DNA from: Ascidiaceihabitans donghaensis
Lineage (GTDB): Bacteria > Pseudomonadota > Alphaproteobacteria > Rhodobacterales > Rhodobacteraceae
NCBI RefSeq assembly: GCF_900302465.1
Contig: NZ_OMOR01000001.1
Location: 1,116,001 to 1,180,000 of the forward strand
Reading direction: 5' to 3'
Length of the DNA stretch: 64,000 nucleotides
Part shown: piece by piece, positions 37,183 through 48,070 of the stretch
How the letters are laid out: the number at the start of each line of letters is the position of its first letter
How positions within the stretch are numbered: the first letter of the stretch is position 1
The notes under the pieces: model-generated
Databases searched by the model: none
What the model was told of the DNA's origin: nothing
The model's input: only the letters and a program-made list of their open reading frames with translations
Position numbers and translations under genes: made by a program

Positions 37183-37250
37183 GTTATGTGGTCCTCATGG
37201 GCGCTTATCTGACATATAGCGTCTGTGAGAGCAGACAAAAGGGGCCAATG

Positions 37251-37925
37251 ATGCGCGCACCGATATCCGTGGTGATTCCAACCCTGAACGCAGGCGCATC
37301 GCTGCATGGGAGTTTGGCGTGTCTGATGGAAGGGGTCGAAGCCGGCGTGATCCGCGAGGTCATCATCAGCGACGGTGGATCAACAGACCAAACGATAGCA
37401 TTGGCAAAAGACTGGGGCGCGGAAATTGTGTCGGGGCCGGCGTCACGCGGGGGGCAATTGCAACGCGGATGTGCTGCGGCCCAAGGGGCTTGGTTGCTGG
37501 TTTTGCATGCAGACACACAGCTGTCACCGGGATGGGTCGGACCAGTCATGCGGCACATGCAAGGGCGCAAGGCGGGTTGGTTTCAGTTGGCATTCGACAA
37601 AGGTGGGTTGCCTGCGAAAATTGTTGCGGGTTGGGCCAATTGGCGCAGCAGGCGCGGGTTGCCTTATGGCGATCAGGGGCTTTTTCTGTTGCGGGACATG
37701 TACGAGGTGGTGGGGGGATACGTCGATCAGCCACTGATGGAAGACGTCGCTATGGCACGGGCGCTTAAGGGGCAATTGGCACCGATTGATGTCGTGGCCA
37801 TCACCAGTGCCCAAAAATACCAGTCTCAAGGGTGGATGCGCCGTGGTGGGCGCAACCTGTTGGTTTTGTTGCGATATAGTTTTGGCGCCGACGTTGAAAC
37901 ACTGGCCCGAAGCTATCGGAAATAG
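37251..37925 (+). CDS. Family 2 glycosyltransferase (TIGR04283-like)
   Basis: 224 residues. The GT-A nucleotide-binding start is ISVVIPTLNAGASL, the metal motif is LLVLHADTQL, and GLPYGDQGLF and PLMEDVAMARAL follow. These features mark the small TIGR04283 group. Two ATGs are adjacent; 37251 lies six bases from AGGGG and is preferred over 37248. The usual partner (a TIGR04282 protein) is not present. Confidence 0.86.
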   Translation: MRAPISVVIPTLNAGASLHGSLACLMEGVEAGVIREVIISDGGSTDQTIALAKDWGAEIVSGPASRGGQLQRGCAAAQGAWLLVLHADTQLSPGWVGPVMRHMQGRKAGWFQLAFDKGGLPAKIVAGWANWRSRRGLPYGDQGLFLLRDMYEVVGGYVDQPLMEDVAMARALKGQLAPIDVVAITSAQKYQSQGWMRRGGRNLLVLLRYSFGADVETLARSYRK

Positions 37926-37936
37926 CAGGAAGCTTT

Positions 37937-37952
37937 TGGGGTCCTGACCCTA
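37937..37952. repeat. TAG-fused palindrome, copy 3
   Basis: Plus-strand TGGGGTCCTGACCCTA; on the minus strand it begins with the TAG stop of the ABC transporter gene. It lies between convergent genes. Seven-base arms pair with one wobble. Confidence 0.6.
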
Positions 37953-39857
37953 GCCGAACAAGCGTCCGCGTATCCGTGCCAAAAGACCGGCCCTTGGGCT
38001 GGGGGCCGCGTCAAAATGGGGCGGCTTGGTTGCACTTGGGTCCAGATCGACCACGGCTTTGCCTTCCTTGAACTGCAGGCGGTACAGGTCGGCATACATG
38101 CCGCCGCGCGCCAACAAGTCCTCGTGGGTGCCTTGATCCACAACACGGCCACGGTCCATCACAACAATCTTGTCGGCCTCGCGAATGGTCGACAGTCTAT
38201 GTGCGATTACCAAGGTTGTGCGCCCCGTCGACAGTTTGTCCAAAGCTTGCTGCACCACGTTTTCAGATTGCGCGTCCAATGCGGATGTTGCTTCGTCTAG
38301 CAACAAAATTGGCGTATCGCGCAGCAATGCACGTGCAATCACAACCCGTTGGCGTTGCCCGCCAGACAGGGCAGAGCCGCGCGGTCCGACGCGCGTGTCC
38401 AAACCGTCAGGCAGCTTGTCCAGAAAATCACTGACAAAGGCCGCGTCCAGTGCCTTGGTCAATTGTTCGTCTGTGACGTCTTCGCGGCCCAAAACGATAT
38501 TTTCGCGCAGGGTCTCGTCAAACAACAAGGCTTCTTGCGTCACCACTGAAAACAAGTCGCGCAAATCGTCCAGCGCCATGTCGCGGGTTTCAACACCACC
38601 CAACTTGACGGTCCCTGTCTGGGGATCAACCAAGCGGGTCAACAGGTTGAAAATTGTGGATTTCCCGGCGCCGGATGCACCGACCAAAGCCGTTGTTTTG
38701 CCGGGTTCCGCGACCAACGACAGATCGTGCAAAACAGCCGATTCACCATAAGACAAGCTGACGCCGTCCAGTGCGATTTCCGGGGTACCTTCGGGGGCTG
38801 GCACGGGGTTTTCGGCAGACGCCAAAACCAAAGGTGCATTCAGAAGCGCCTTGACCCGCTCCAACGCGGCAGCGGCCACTTGCCACAGTCCGCTGATACC
38901 GCCCAAACGGCGCAAGGGGTTAAAGGTAAACCCCATGGCTGTGAAAAACGTCATGAACTGACCAATGGACTTTTCACCTGCGATAATCTCGGAGCCACCG
39001 TACAGAATCACAGCCATAAAACCGATTCCGGACATGATGTCGATCATCGCGGGAATTGCCGCGCCACCAAAAGCTGTTTTGACTTCTGTGCGCACAAACA
39101 TCTGGGTCAAATGGCGGTACTGGCGGGATTGGTACTGTTCCAGCGCGTTCAACTTGATCTGCACGATACCGTGAAAAACCTCGTCTAGGCGGGTGCTAAG
39201 ATCAGCCCCCAAATCACGGGCTTGTCGCGCCTGCACGCGCACATATCGTTGTGCCATGGCCGCAGGTAGTACCAAAACGGGAATGCCAACGCAGGCCAGC
39301 AAGGCCCAGACCGGATCGACACTGATGGCAACACCAAGCAGCACGATCAGCCCCATCAAGTCACGCCCGGCCCCCGTGATGACGGCACGCCAGACATCGC
39401 CCACCGCATTCACATCCGATTGCACACGCTGGATCAAAAAGCCCGGCGGATGCGTTTGATGGAACGCCCCGTCTTGCTTCATCATATGTTCAAGGATGTC
39501 GATCCGCAGGGCAGCGGCGGTTTTCTGCGCAATTTTCGTCAGCAGTACCTTTTGCACCACTGAAGACACAGCACGGACCACAAACACCGAAATCAGAACC
39601 AGCCCGACCCAAATCAACATATCCGAACTGCCCGCCACAAAGACGTCATCGAACATAGGCTGCATCATGTAGCTAAGAGCACCCAACGTGGAGCCTTCCA
39701 GTGCCATGAACACAACGGCAATGGCCAAAACGGGCAGGTGTTTGCGCATATAAGTGCGCCACAGCCACCCCAGCAACTCACGCGAGCTGAAGGTTTCATC
39801 GTTGGACGACGGAACGGGGGTAGTGGGGGTCTCGGGTGTCGGGGTGTGTTCTGTCAC
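37950..39857 (-). CDS. ABC exporter, MsbA-like (fused permease and ATPase)
   Basis: 635 residues. The N-terminal half has six membrane helices. The C-terminal ATPase has Walker A GASGAGKST, signature LSGGQRQR, Walker B ILLLDEATSALD and switch His in VIAHRLSTI. A proline/threonine-rich N-terminus and a C-terminal extension of about 40 residues flank the core. The protein forms homodimers that export lipids or drugs; MsbA-type lipid flipping is the closest guess. Confidence 0.9.
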   Translation of the reverse strand: MTEHTPTPETPTTPVPSSNDETFSSRELLGWLWRTYMRKHLPVLAIAVVFMALEGSTLGALSYMMQPMFDDVFVAGSSDMLIWVGLVLISVFVVRAVSSVVQKVLLTKIAQKTAAALRIDILEHMMKQDGAFHQTHPPGFLIQRVQSDVNAVGDVWRAVITGAGRDLMGLIVLLGVAISVDPVWALLACVGIPVLVLPAAMAQRYVRVQARQARDLGADLSTRLDEVFHGIVQIKLNALEQYQSRQYRHLTQMFVRTEVKTAFGGAAIPAMIDIMSGIGFMAVILYGGSEIIAGEKSIGQFMTFFTAMGFTFNPLRRLGGISGLWQVAAAALERVKALLNAPLVLASAENPVPAPEGTPEIALDGVSLSYGESAVLHDLSLVAEPGKTTALVGASGAGKSTIFNLLTRLVDPQTGTVKLGGVETRDMALDDLRDLFSVVTQEALLFDETLRENIVLGREDVTDEQLTKALDAAFVSDFLDKLPDGLDTRVGPRGSALSGGQRQRVVIARALLRDTPILLLDEATSALDAQSENVVQQALDKLSTGRTTLVIAHRLSTIREADKIVVMDRGRVVDQGTHEDLLARGGMYADLYRLQFKEGKAVVDLDPSATKPPHFDAAPSPRAGLLARIRGRLFG

Positions 39858-39991
39858 GCGGTGCGCCTGCGCCGTTGGGAAAATCAGATAGTTCGCCTAT
39901 GTACGGTGCCGCAACAGTCAGAGCAAGTGTTAGGGCAGTTGACGTCGCACCCAAGGTCCGTAGGTTGCGTGCAAAGCGAAAGAGGTTTTCC

Positions 39992-41209
39992 ATGTCATTG
40001 CCCCCCAATACCGCGCCCCCCAACACTGCACACGGCCGCGGATATTTGGCCATTCCCGGTCCATCCGTCATGCCTGATGCTGTGTTGCAGGCCATGCATC
40101 GTGCGTCGCCAAACATCTATGCTGGCGCTTTGATTGACATGATGCCGGACTTGACGCGTGATTTGTGCAGGGTTGCGCGCACGCAACATGACGTGGCGAT
40201 TTACATCGGCAACGGGCATGCAGCGTGGGAAGCCGCGTTAAGCAACACGATCGCGCCGGGGGACCGCGTGTTGGTGCCATCCTCTGGACATTTCGCCCAT
40301 GGCTGGGCTGACATGGCCGAAGGTTTGGGCGCACAAGTCGATCTTCTGGAATTTGGCAAGCAAAGCCCGTTTGACGTGAACCGCATTGCAGACGCACTGC
40401 AGGCGGACACAGCACATGAAATCAAAGCAGTTCTGGCCGTGCATGTGGACACATCCAGCTCCATCCGAAACGATATCGCCGCGATCCGCAAAGCGATGGA
40501 TGATGTGAACCACCCCGCATTGCTGATGGCGGATTGCATTGCATCGCTTGGCTGCGACACCTTCGAGATGGACGCATGGGGCGTCGATGTGATGGTTACG
40601 GCCTGCCAAAAAGGCTTGATGGTGCCTGCGGGAACGTCATTTGTGTTTTTTAATGATAGGGCAGGGGCAGCTCGCGCGAAAATGCCAAGGGTCAGTCGCT
40701 ACTGGGATTGGGTGCCACGGGCAAATCCCGACGGGTTCTGGCAGTACTTCAACGGAACAGCCCCGACCCACCATTTGTACGGTCTGCGCGTGGCGCTTGA
40801 TATGATACATGCCGAGGGGATGGATCAGGTCTGGGCGCGGCACAGGCGTTTGGCGCGTGCCATTTGGGCAGCTTGTGATGTGTGGGCCAGCAAAGGCGGT
40901 TTGCGTATGAACGTCGCCGACCCCGCCCACCGCAGCACCGCCGTCACATCTTTGCGTTTGGATGCGCCGGATGGCACGCGGTTGCGCGATTGGGTGGAAG
41001 ATAACCTTGGGTTGACGCTTGGAATTGGGTTGGGCATGGGCGAGGGCCGGGAATCAGACGCGTTTTTCCGGTTTGGGCACATGGGACACGTGAACGGTCA
41101 GATGATTATGGGGCTTTTGGGCGGTGTCGAAACGGGACTGTGTGCTTTGGACATTGAACATGGGACGGGCGCATTGGATGCAGCCGCCAAAGTCATTGCC
41201 GGGGGCTGA
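39992..41209 (+). CDS. Class V PLP-dependent aminotransferase (alanine/serine-glyoxylate type)
   Basis: 405 residues from the ATG at 39992 (AGAGG seven bases upstream). It opens GYLAIPGPSVMPDAVLQAMHR, like alanine- or serine-glyoxylate aminotransferases. The PLP Asp is in LMADCIASLG, and the PLP Lys is in TACQKGLMVPAG. Substrate choice is not readable, but glyoxylate-dependent transamination is likely. Its last 17 bases overlap the convergent 69-residue gene. Confidence 0.87.
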   Translation: MSLPPNTAPPNTAHGRGYLAIPGPSVMPDAVLQAMHRASPNIYAGALIDMMPDLTRDLCRVARTQHDVAIYIGNGHAAWEAALSNTIAPGDRVLVPSSGHFAHGWADMAEGLGAQVDLLEFGKQSPFDVNRIADALQADTAHEIKAVLAVHVDTSSSIRNDIAAIRKAMDDVNHPALLMADCIASLGCDTFEMDAWGVDVMVTACQKGLMVPAGTSFVFFNDRAGAARAKMPRVSRYWDWVPRANPDGFWQYFNGTAPTHHLYGLRVALDMIHAEGMDQVWARHRRLARAIWAACDVWASKGGLRMNVADPAHRSTAVTSLRLDAPDGTRLRDWVEDNLGLTLGIGLGMGEGRESDAFFRFGHMGHVNGQMIMGLLGGVETGLCALDIEHGTGALDAAAKVIAGG

Positions 41210-41402
41210 AGCGTTCGAATTCCGCGGTGCGGCGCATGTCCAACCAGGTCATCCAGCGGTTCAGGCTCCATCCCAGGGCCGCGACTGCAAGAAGACCCCA
41301 TAAGGCCCAAAGCAGCAGAAAAACCCAAGACAGGTTTACGCCAAACATCACGATGCAGGCTTTGGTGAAATCGGGCGCTGACGGCATGTTGTGGTGTCGC
41401 AT
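41193..41402 (-). CDS. Small single-pass membrane protein
   Basis: 69 residues. The ATG at 41402 has GGAGAT five bases upstream. One hydrophobic helix (about residues 17-46, VNLSWVFLLLWALWGLL) is followed by a Trp- and Arg-rich tail. It lies 45 bases after the hisC-like gene on the same strand and its end overlaps the convergent aminotransferase gene by 17 bases. I do not recognise it; the good ribosome site argues that it is real. Confidence 0.62.
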   Translation of the reverse strand: MRHHNMPSAPDFTKACIVMFGVNLSWVFLLLWALWGLLAVAALGWSLNRWMTWLDMRRTAEFERFSPRQ

Positions 41403-41447
41403 GTGATCTCCATATCATGCGAAAGTTTACCGAAAGTTTTGCGTCTG

Positions 41448-42551
41448 TCAGCCCTTTGCTGCAGCATCCAGTGCAATTGGCAAGGCTTTGGCAAACAGCT
41501 GCAGTTGCGCGTCCGTGCCGCAACTGATGCGGATGCAGCGGTTTTGAGGGGCCGCAAAGGGCATACGCACAAACAAGCCTTGTGCAATCAATGCCTCTAG
41601 AACGCGTTTGGCAAAGGCGCCGTCCTGACCACAATCAATCGCAACAAAGTTTGTTGCGGAGGGCACTGCTTTCAATCCGTTGTTGGCAGCTATGCTTGCG
41701 ATTGTGTCGCGGGCTTTTGCGATTTTTCCCAAAACATCTGCAGTGTAATCTGTGTCCAACAGGGCCGCCAATGCGCCAGCTTGCGCCGCGCGGTTCATGC
41801 CAAAATGGTTGCGCACTTTGTTGAAGGCCACGATCAGATCCGGATGTCCGATGGCATATCCTACGCGCGCACCTGCCATGCCGTAAGCCTTTGAAAAGGT
41901 ACGTAACCTGATCACGCGGGGATCGTCCGGGCTGATTTCTGGCGCAGTGCCTTTTGGGGCACATTCGACATAGGCTTCGTCCAGAACCAACAGGCAGCCA
42001 TCCGGTAGGTTGTCCAATGCGTGGCTTAGGGTTGTGCCGTCGTGCCATGTGCCCATGGGGTTGTCGGGGTTGGCCAGATACACCAGCTTTGCGCCGACAT
42101 CCCGGGCTTTGTCAAACAGGGCCTTCGGGTCTTCGTGGTCGTCGACATAATCTACTTTATGCAATGTTCCGCCAAAGCCTGCGACGTGATAGTTGAAGGT
42201 GGGATAAGCCCCATCCGATGTAACCACAGCATCGCCTTGTGCCACGAACAGACGCACCAGATATCCCAACAACCCGTCGATGCCTTCGCCCACGACAATG
42301 TGCTCTATTGTGCATCCATGGTGGGCGGCCAACGCGTGCCGCAGATCAAAGTTCTCTGGGTCGCCGTACATCCAGTGTCCGGCTTCGGCCATAGCCTGGA
42401 TCGCTTTGGGGGAGGGGCCAAAGACGTTTTCATTGGCACCAAGGCGGGCATCAAACGCGCCGCCGCGTGCCCGTTCCTGGGTTTCGGGGCCCACAAATGG
42501 CACGGAGGATGGCAAGGTGGTGGTCAGCGGGGTAAAGCGAAAATCAGTCAT
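41448..42551 (-). CDS. hisC: Histidinol-phosphate aminotransferase-like enzyme
   Basis: 367 residues starting MTDFRFTPL at 42551. The class I/II fold is seen in order: RLGANENVFGPSPKA, the PLP-contacting YLANPDNPMGTW, LVLDEAYVE, and Lys in RTFSKAYGMAGARVGYAIG. HisC transfers the amino group to imidazole-acetol phosphate; relatives act on aromatic amino acids. No other his biosynthesis gene is adjacent, so it may have a broader role. A more upstream ATG at 42569 has no better ribosome site. Confidence 0.87.
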   Translation of the reverse strand: MTDFRFTPLTTTLPSSVPFVGPETQERARGGAFDARLGANENVFGPSPKAIQAMAEAGHWMYGDPENFDLRHALAAHHGCTIEHIVVGEGIDGLLGYLVRLFVAQGDAVVTSDGAYPTFNYHVAGFGGTLHKVDYVDDHEDPKALFDKARDVGAKLVYLANPDNPMGTWHDGTTLSHALDNLPDGCLLVLDEAYVECAPKGTAPEISPDDPRVIRLRTFSKAYGMAGARVGYAIGHPDLIVAFNKVRNHFGMNRAAQAGALAALLDTDYTADVLGKIAKARDTIASIAANNGLKAVPSATNFVAIDCGQDGAFAKRVLEALIAQGLFVRMPFAAPQNRCIRISCGTDAQLQLFAKALPIALDAAAKG

Positions 42552-42636
42552 ACCCGTTGCGTACTGCATGGGAACAGAGTTTGCAAAGTAGGTGTGGAAC
42601 ACATATATGAGAATCGTTCGCAACTGGAGGTGTGAC

Positions 42637-42801
42637 ATGACAAAACTGACACGACGCGGATTTATGGCCAGTCTGGCCGCTGCAGGTGCTGTGCGGGCCG
42701 TTCCAATTGCGGGTGCCAAACTGGGAGGACGGCGGATTTTGACGTTGGTGTACGACAAGTCCATGGGTATGATGCGCGCGGTTGAGCGTTGGGTGCCGTA
42801 G
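42637..42801 (+). CDS. 54-residue Tat-signal protein
   Basis: The ATG at 42637 follows GGAGG by seven bases. The sequence starts MTKLTRRGFMASLAAAGAV, a twin-arginine signal (TRRGFM), leaving only about 30 mature residues, with basic GGRR and a final ERWVP. There is no Cys. It is divergent from hisC and precedes the crotonase gene by 60 bases. No domain recognised. It could be a small secreted peptide or a remnant of a longer Tat substrate. Confidence 0.6.
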   Translation: MTKLTRRGFMASLAAAGAVRAVPIAGAKLGGRRILTLVYDKSMGMMRAVERWVP

Positions 42802-42861
42802 CGTTTTGCTTTTCAAAGCGGGCATATTCGGACCAAATGTATCAAACATTTGGAGAACCCC

Positions 42862-43650
42862 ATGGCCCGCGTTTCCGTCACCTATGAAGATCACATTGCC
42901 CACGTCCGCCTGACGCGCAGCGACAAAATGAATGCTGTTGATCAGGATATGATCACAGCCATTATCGCCGCAGGCGAAGAGGTAGCGGCCTCTGACGCAC
43001 GGGCGGTGGTTCTGTCTGGCGAAGGCAAAGCGTTTTGTGCCGGCATCGACATTGGCAGCCTTGGCCAGATGGTGGGCGTTGATCCGGCGGGCCAATTGAT
43101 GCCGCGCACCCATGGCGAAGGCACCACAAACCAGTGGCAAGAGGTTGCCATGGTGTGGCAACGCGCCCCGATGCCGGTTATCGCGGCCTTGCATGGCCCT
43201 GTTTTCGGCGCGGGATGCCAATTGGCGTTGGGCGCAGACATCCGCATTGCGGCCCCTGACACCCGGGTGGCGGTTATGGAAATGAAATGGGGCATCGTGC
43301 CGGATATGGGCGGCATGGTGTTATTGCCCAAACTGGTACGCCCTGACGTCATGCGCCAGATGACCTACACGGCCACCCCTGTGGACGCTGCCCAAGCGCT
43401 GGCGTGTGGTTTGGTTACTGAACTGGCAGATGATGCACTGGCGCGGGCGACAGAGCTGGCCAAGGAAATTGCCGGTAAAAGCCCATCGGCAATCCGCACG
43501 GCCAAGCGGTTGTGTGCCTTTGCTGAAACCGCATCGGAGGCCGAGGTTTTGCTTGCGGAAAGCCGCGAACAGGCCGAGTTGATCGGCAAACCACACCAGA
43601 TGGAAGTTGTCGCAGCTGCCATGCAAAAACGACCCGCAGTCTTTAAGTAA
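42862..43650 (+). CDS. Enoyl-CoA hydratase/isomerase (crotonase family)
   Basis: 262 residues; the ATG at 42862 follows GGAGAACCCC. Crotonase oxyanion-hole segments are SGEGKAFCAGID and LHGPVFGAGCQLALGADIRIA. The position of the first catalytic Glu is filled by Val/Phe-Gly, and the second region reads MKWGIVPDMGG, where Pro-Asp replaces the usual Glu-Leu-Gly type. This resembles crotonases that act as dienoyl-CoA isomerases or hydrolases rather than standard hydratases. Substrate unknown. Confidence 0.87.
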   Translation: MARVSVTYEDHIAHVRLTRSDKMNAVDQDMITAIIAAGEEVAASDARAVVLSGEGKAFCAGIDIGSLGQMVGVDPAGQLMPRTHGEGTTNQWQEVAMVWQRAPMPVIAALHGPVFGAGCQLALGADIRIAAPDTRVAVMEMKWGIVPDMGGMVLLPKLVRPDVMRQMTYTATPVDAAQALACGLVTELADDALARATELAKEIAGKSPSAIRTAKRLCAFAETASEAEVLLAESREQAELIGKPHQMEVVAAAMQKRPAVFK

Positions 43651-43657
43651 GGCGCCT

Positions 43658-43672
43658 AAAGGGCGGCCCTTT
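43658..43672. repeat. Short perfect inverted repeat after crotonase gene
   Basis: AAAGGGC, one G, then GCCCTTT, seven bases past the stop codon. No T-run follows. It may be the mRNA end structure of the crotonase gene, but the one-base centre makes a DNA-binding site equally possible. Confidence 0.4.
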
Positions 43673-43866
43673 GGGACGCTTCCGAGGATTTTGAGAACAA
43701 AGTAGGCGGCCATCTGTGCCGTCAATTGGCTTGACGTGACGCCTTGGACGCGGCTTTGTCGTCGAGCGCACGTTTGATCGTCTTTTATTTATTCAGCCCA
43801 AGTTATTTTCGCATACCACTTTCCGGTCAAACACACCGCCAAATTTTTTTAACTGATTGGAATACC

Positions 43867-44664
43867 ATGTCTGACCCATCCATTTTTGACTTTAACGGCT
43901 ACAAAATCAAAGTCCCACCAAAGGGTAAATTCAACCAAGACGTCCCGGCCATTGGCAATGTCTGGCCCAACGCGCAAGGCACGCCGATTGTGTCGTCCTA
44001 TCTGGTCTATGATTTTATCTATCCCAAAGTCACGCCGTTGGTTCTGGTCCAAAGTTACACTGGCGCTCAAGAGCCGATTGGTGCTGCAGGTCATGTCGAT
44101 GGCACTTTTCGCAAGGACTCAGTGCCACAGGTCAACAAGACCATGAGCGTGGTCCGTGAAATCGTGATGAGCTATCAGTGGCGCGCCGTGATTGTAGAAT
44201 TGAACACCGCTGGCGGCTATGCGCAGGAAAAAAGCTTTGTCACAGGCGTGCAAACTTCGGAAGAGGCGTCTAAAACCTTTGGCCGTGTTCTGAGTGCCGA
44301 GGCCAGCACCAATATCCCGCTGTTCAAAGGGATCGATGTGAAGCTGACAGCGGCTTACAATACAGGCCATAGCACCCAAAGCAAAACAGTGCTGACCTCA
44401 TCCTCGACCATTACGGAAAAGATCACAGCACCGGCAAATCAGACCTTTGTGCAATGGCAGCTTTTTATCGCACATACGATCAAAGCGCCGAGTTTAAGTG
44501 CCAATAATGTCAATCCGGATGATTTTGATGCCTATCAAAAATTGTTCGACACCTACGGTGGCACCGGTATTCCGGCGCAATTTCCTCAGGTTTCAATTGA
44601 AAATGCGCCTCAATTGTCCGGTGGCGGGGCGATTTATTCGGCAACACTGTTTCCTGCGACCTAG
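43867..44664 (+). CDS. Probable aerolysin/ETX-MTX2-like beta-pore-forming protein
   Basis: 265 residues, no signal peptide, no Cys. From about residue 120 there is a long Ser/Thr-rich alternating beta stretch: KSFVTGVQTSEEASKTFG, then IPLFKGIDVKLTAAYN, then STQSKTVLTSSSTITEKITAPANQTFVQW. This ordering (amphipathic hairpin, KxxIPxxxxxxVxLxxxxN, Ser/Thr run, then a pro/asn turn before VxxxLFI) is like epsilon-toxin/Mtx2 proteins. The N-terminal 100 residues would be the receptor-binding part. The upstream region is AT-rich with TGGAA before the ATG. The assignment is by pattern only; a structural comparison would decide. Confidence 0.55.
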   Translation: MSDPSIFDFNGYKIKVPPKGKFNQDVPAIGNVWPNAQGTPIVSSYLVYDFIYPKVTPLVLVQSYTGAQEPIGAAGHVDGTFRKDSVPQVNKTMSVVREIVMSYQWRAVIVELNTAGGYAQEKSFVTGVQTSEEASKTFGRVLSAEASTNIPLFKGIDVKLTAAYNTGHSTQSKTVLTSSSTITEKITAPANQTFVQWQLFIAHTIKAPSLSANNVNPDDFDAYQKLFDTYGGTGIPAQFPQVSIENAPQLSGGGAIYSATLFPAT

Positions 44665-44677
44665 GGTCCTGACCCTA
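44662..44677. repeat. TAG-fused palindrome, copy 4 (perfect)
   Basis: TAGGGTCCTGACCCTA: seven-base perfect arms around CT. It starts with the TAG stop of the pore-former-like gene and lies between that gene and convergent valS. Confidence 0.65.
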
Positions 44678-44706
44678 ATTCGGGCGACCTAATGCGTGAC
44701 TGGTGT

Positions 44707-44731
44707 CTGGCGCAGCGCTAAGCTGCGCCAG
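44707..44731. terminator. Hairpin downstream of valS
   Basis: A perfect 10-bp stem, CTGGCGCAGC and GCTGCGCCAG with a 5-base loop, lies 4 bases from the valS stop. There is no T-run on either side. It is probably the structured 3' end of the valS mRNA. Confidence 0.6.
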
Positions 44732-44735
44732 AGTG

Positions 44736-47801
<3,066 letters not shown>

Positions 47802-47880
47802 GGCGTGCGGCCTCACGTTGAACAGAGTTGGGGTTCAGATACCCAAAGGTCACCCAAAGGGGAAGGGTCGTTGGATTTAT

Positions 47881-47943
47881 GTTTCTTTTCGCTCAAAATA
47901 TCCCGGGGGAGGTGCTGCGCACCGGGGGCAGAGCCCCTTCTTG
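47881..47943 (-). repeat. Dispersed GC-rich element, copy A
   Basis: It contains AAAATATCCCGGGGGA (47895-47910) and GGGGGCAGAGCCCC (47924-47937). Both blocks recur in inverted orientation at 55796-55861, with the same order and a similar AAGAAGAAA-like flank. The GGGGGCAGAGCCCC block is itself an imperfect palindrome. It lies between valS and the region-5 operon. Confidence 0.7.
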
Positions 47944-47988
47944 AAACGGGCAATCGAAAAAGCCAAAGCAGTTTTGCTTTTTCATCCA

Positions 47989-48008
47989 TTTTGCAAACGT
48001 GTGCAAAA
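47989..48008. promoter_or_regulatory. LacI-family operator
   Basis: TTTTGCAAACGTGTGCAAAA is a 20-base palindrome with one mismatched pair and the central CG that marks LacI/GalR-family operators (compare the PurR-type GCAAACGTTTGC). It lies 62 bases upstream of the first gene of the region-5 operon, which encodes a LacI regulator at 57666-58685. Repression of the operon with relief by its substrate is the likely scheme. Confidence 0.75.
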
Positions 48009-48042
48009 ATGTCTTGCCAGATTGTCGCAGCGCCGTTTAGCC

Positions 48043-48056
48043 TAACTTTCAAGTTA
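48043..48056. promoter_or_regulatory. Perfect palindrome next to the start of the ABC operon
   Basis: TAACTTTCAAGTTA has six-base perfect arms and lies 14 bases before the ATG at 48071, overlapping the leader. It has no central CG. It could be a second operator or an accidental hairpin near the ribosome site (GGGGGAA). Confidence 0.35.
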
Positions 48057-48070
48057 ACTGTGGGGGAATC

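Noticed and set aside
41448-42551. Histidine biosynthesis operon with the HisD-like gene at 54458
   Set aside because: The two genes are 12 kb apart on opposite strands, no other his gene is present, and the HisD-like gene is inside a catabolic operon.
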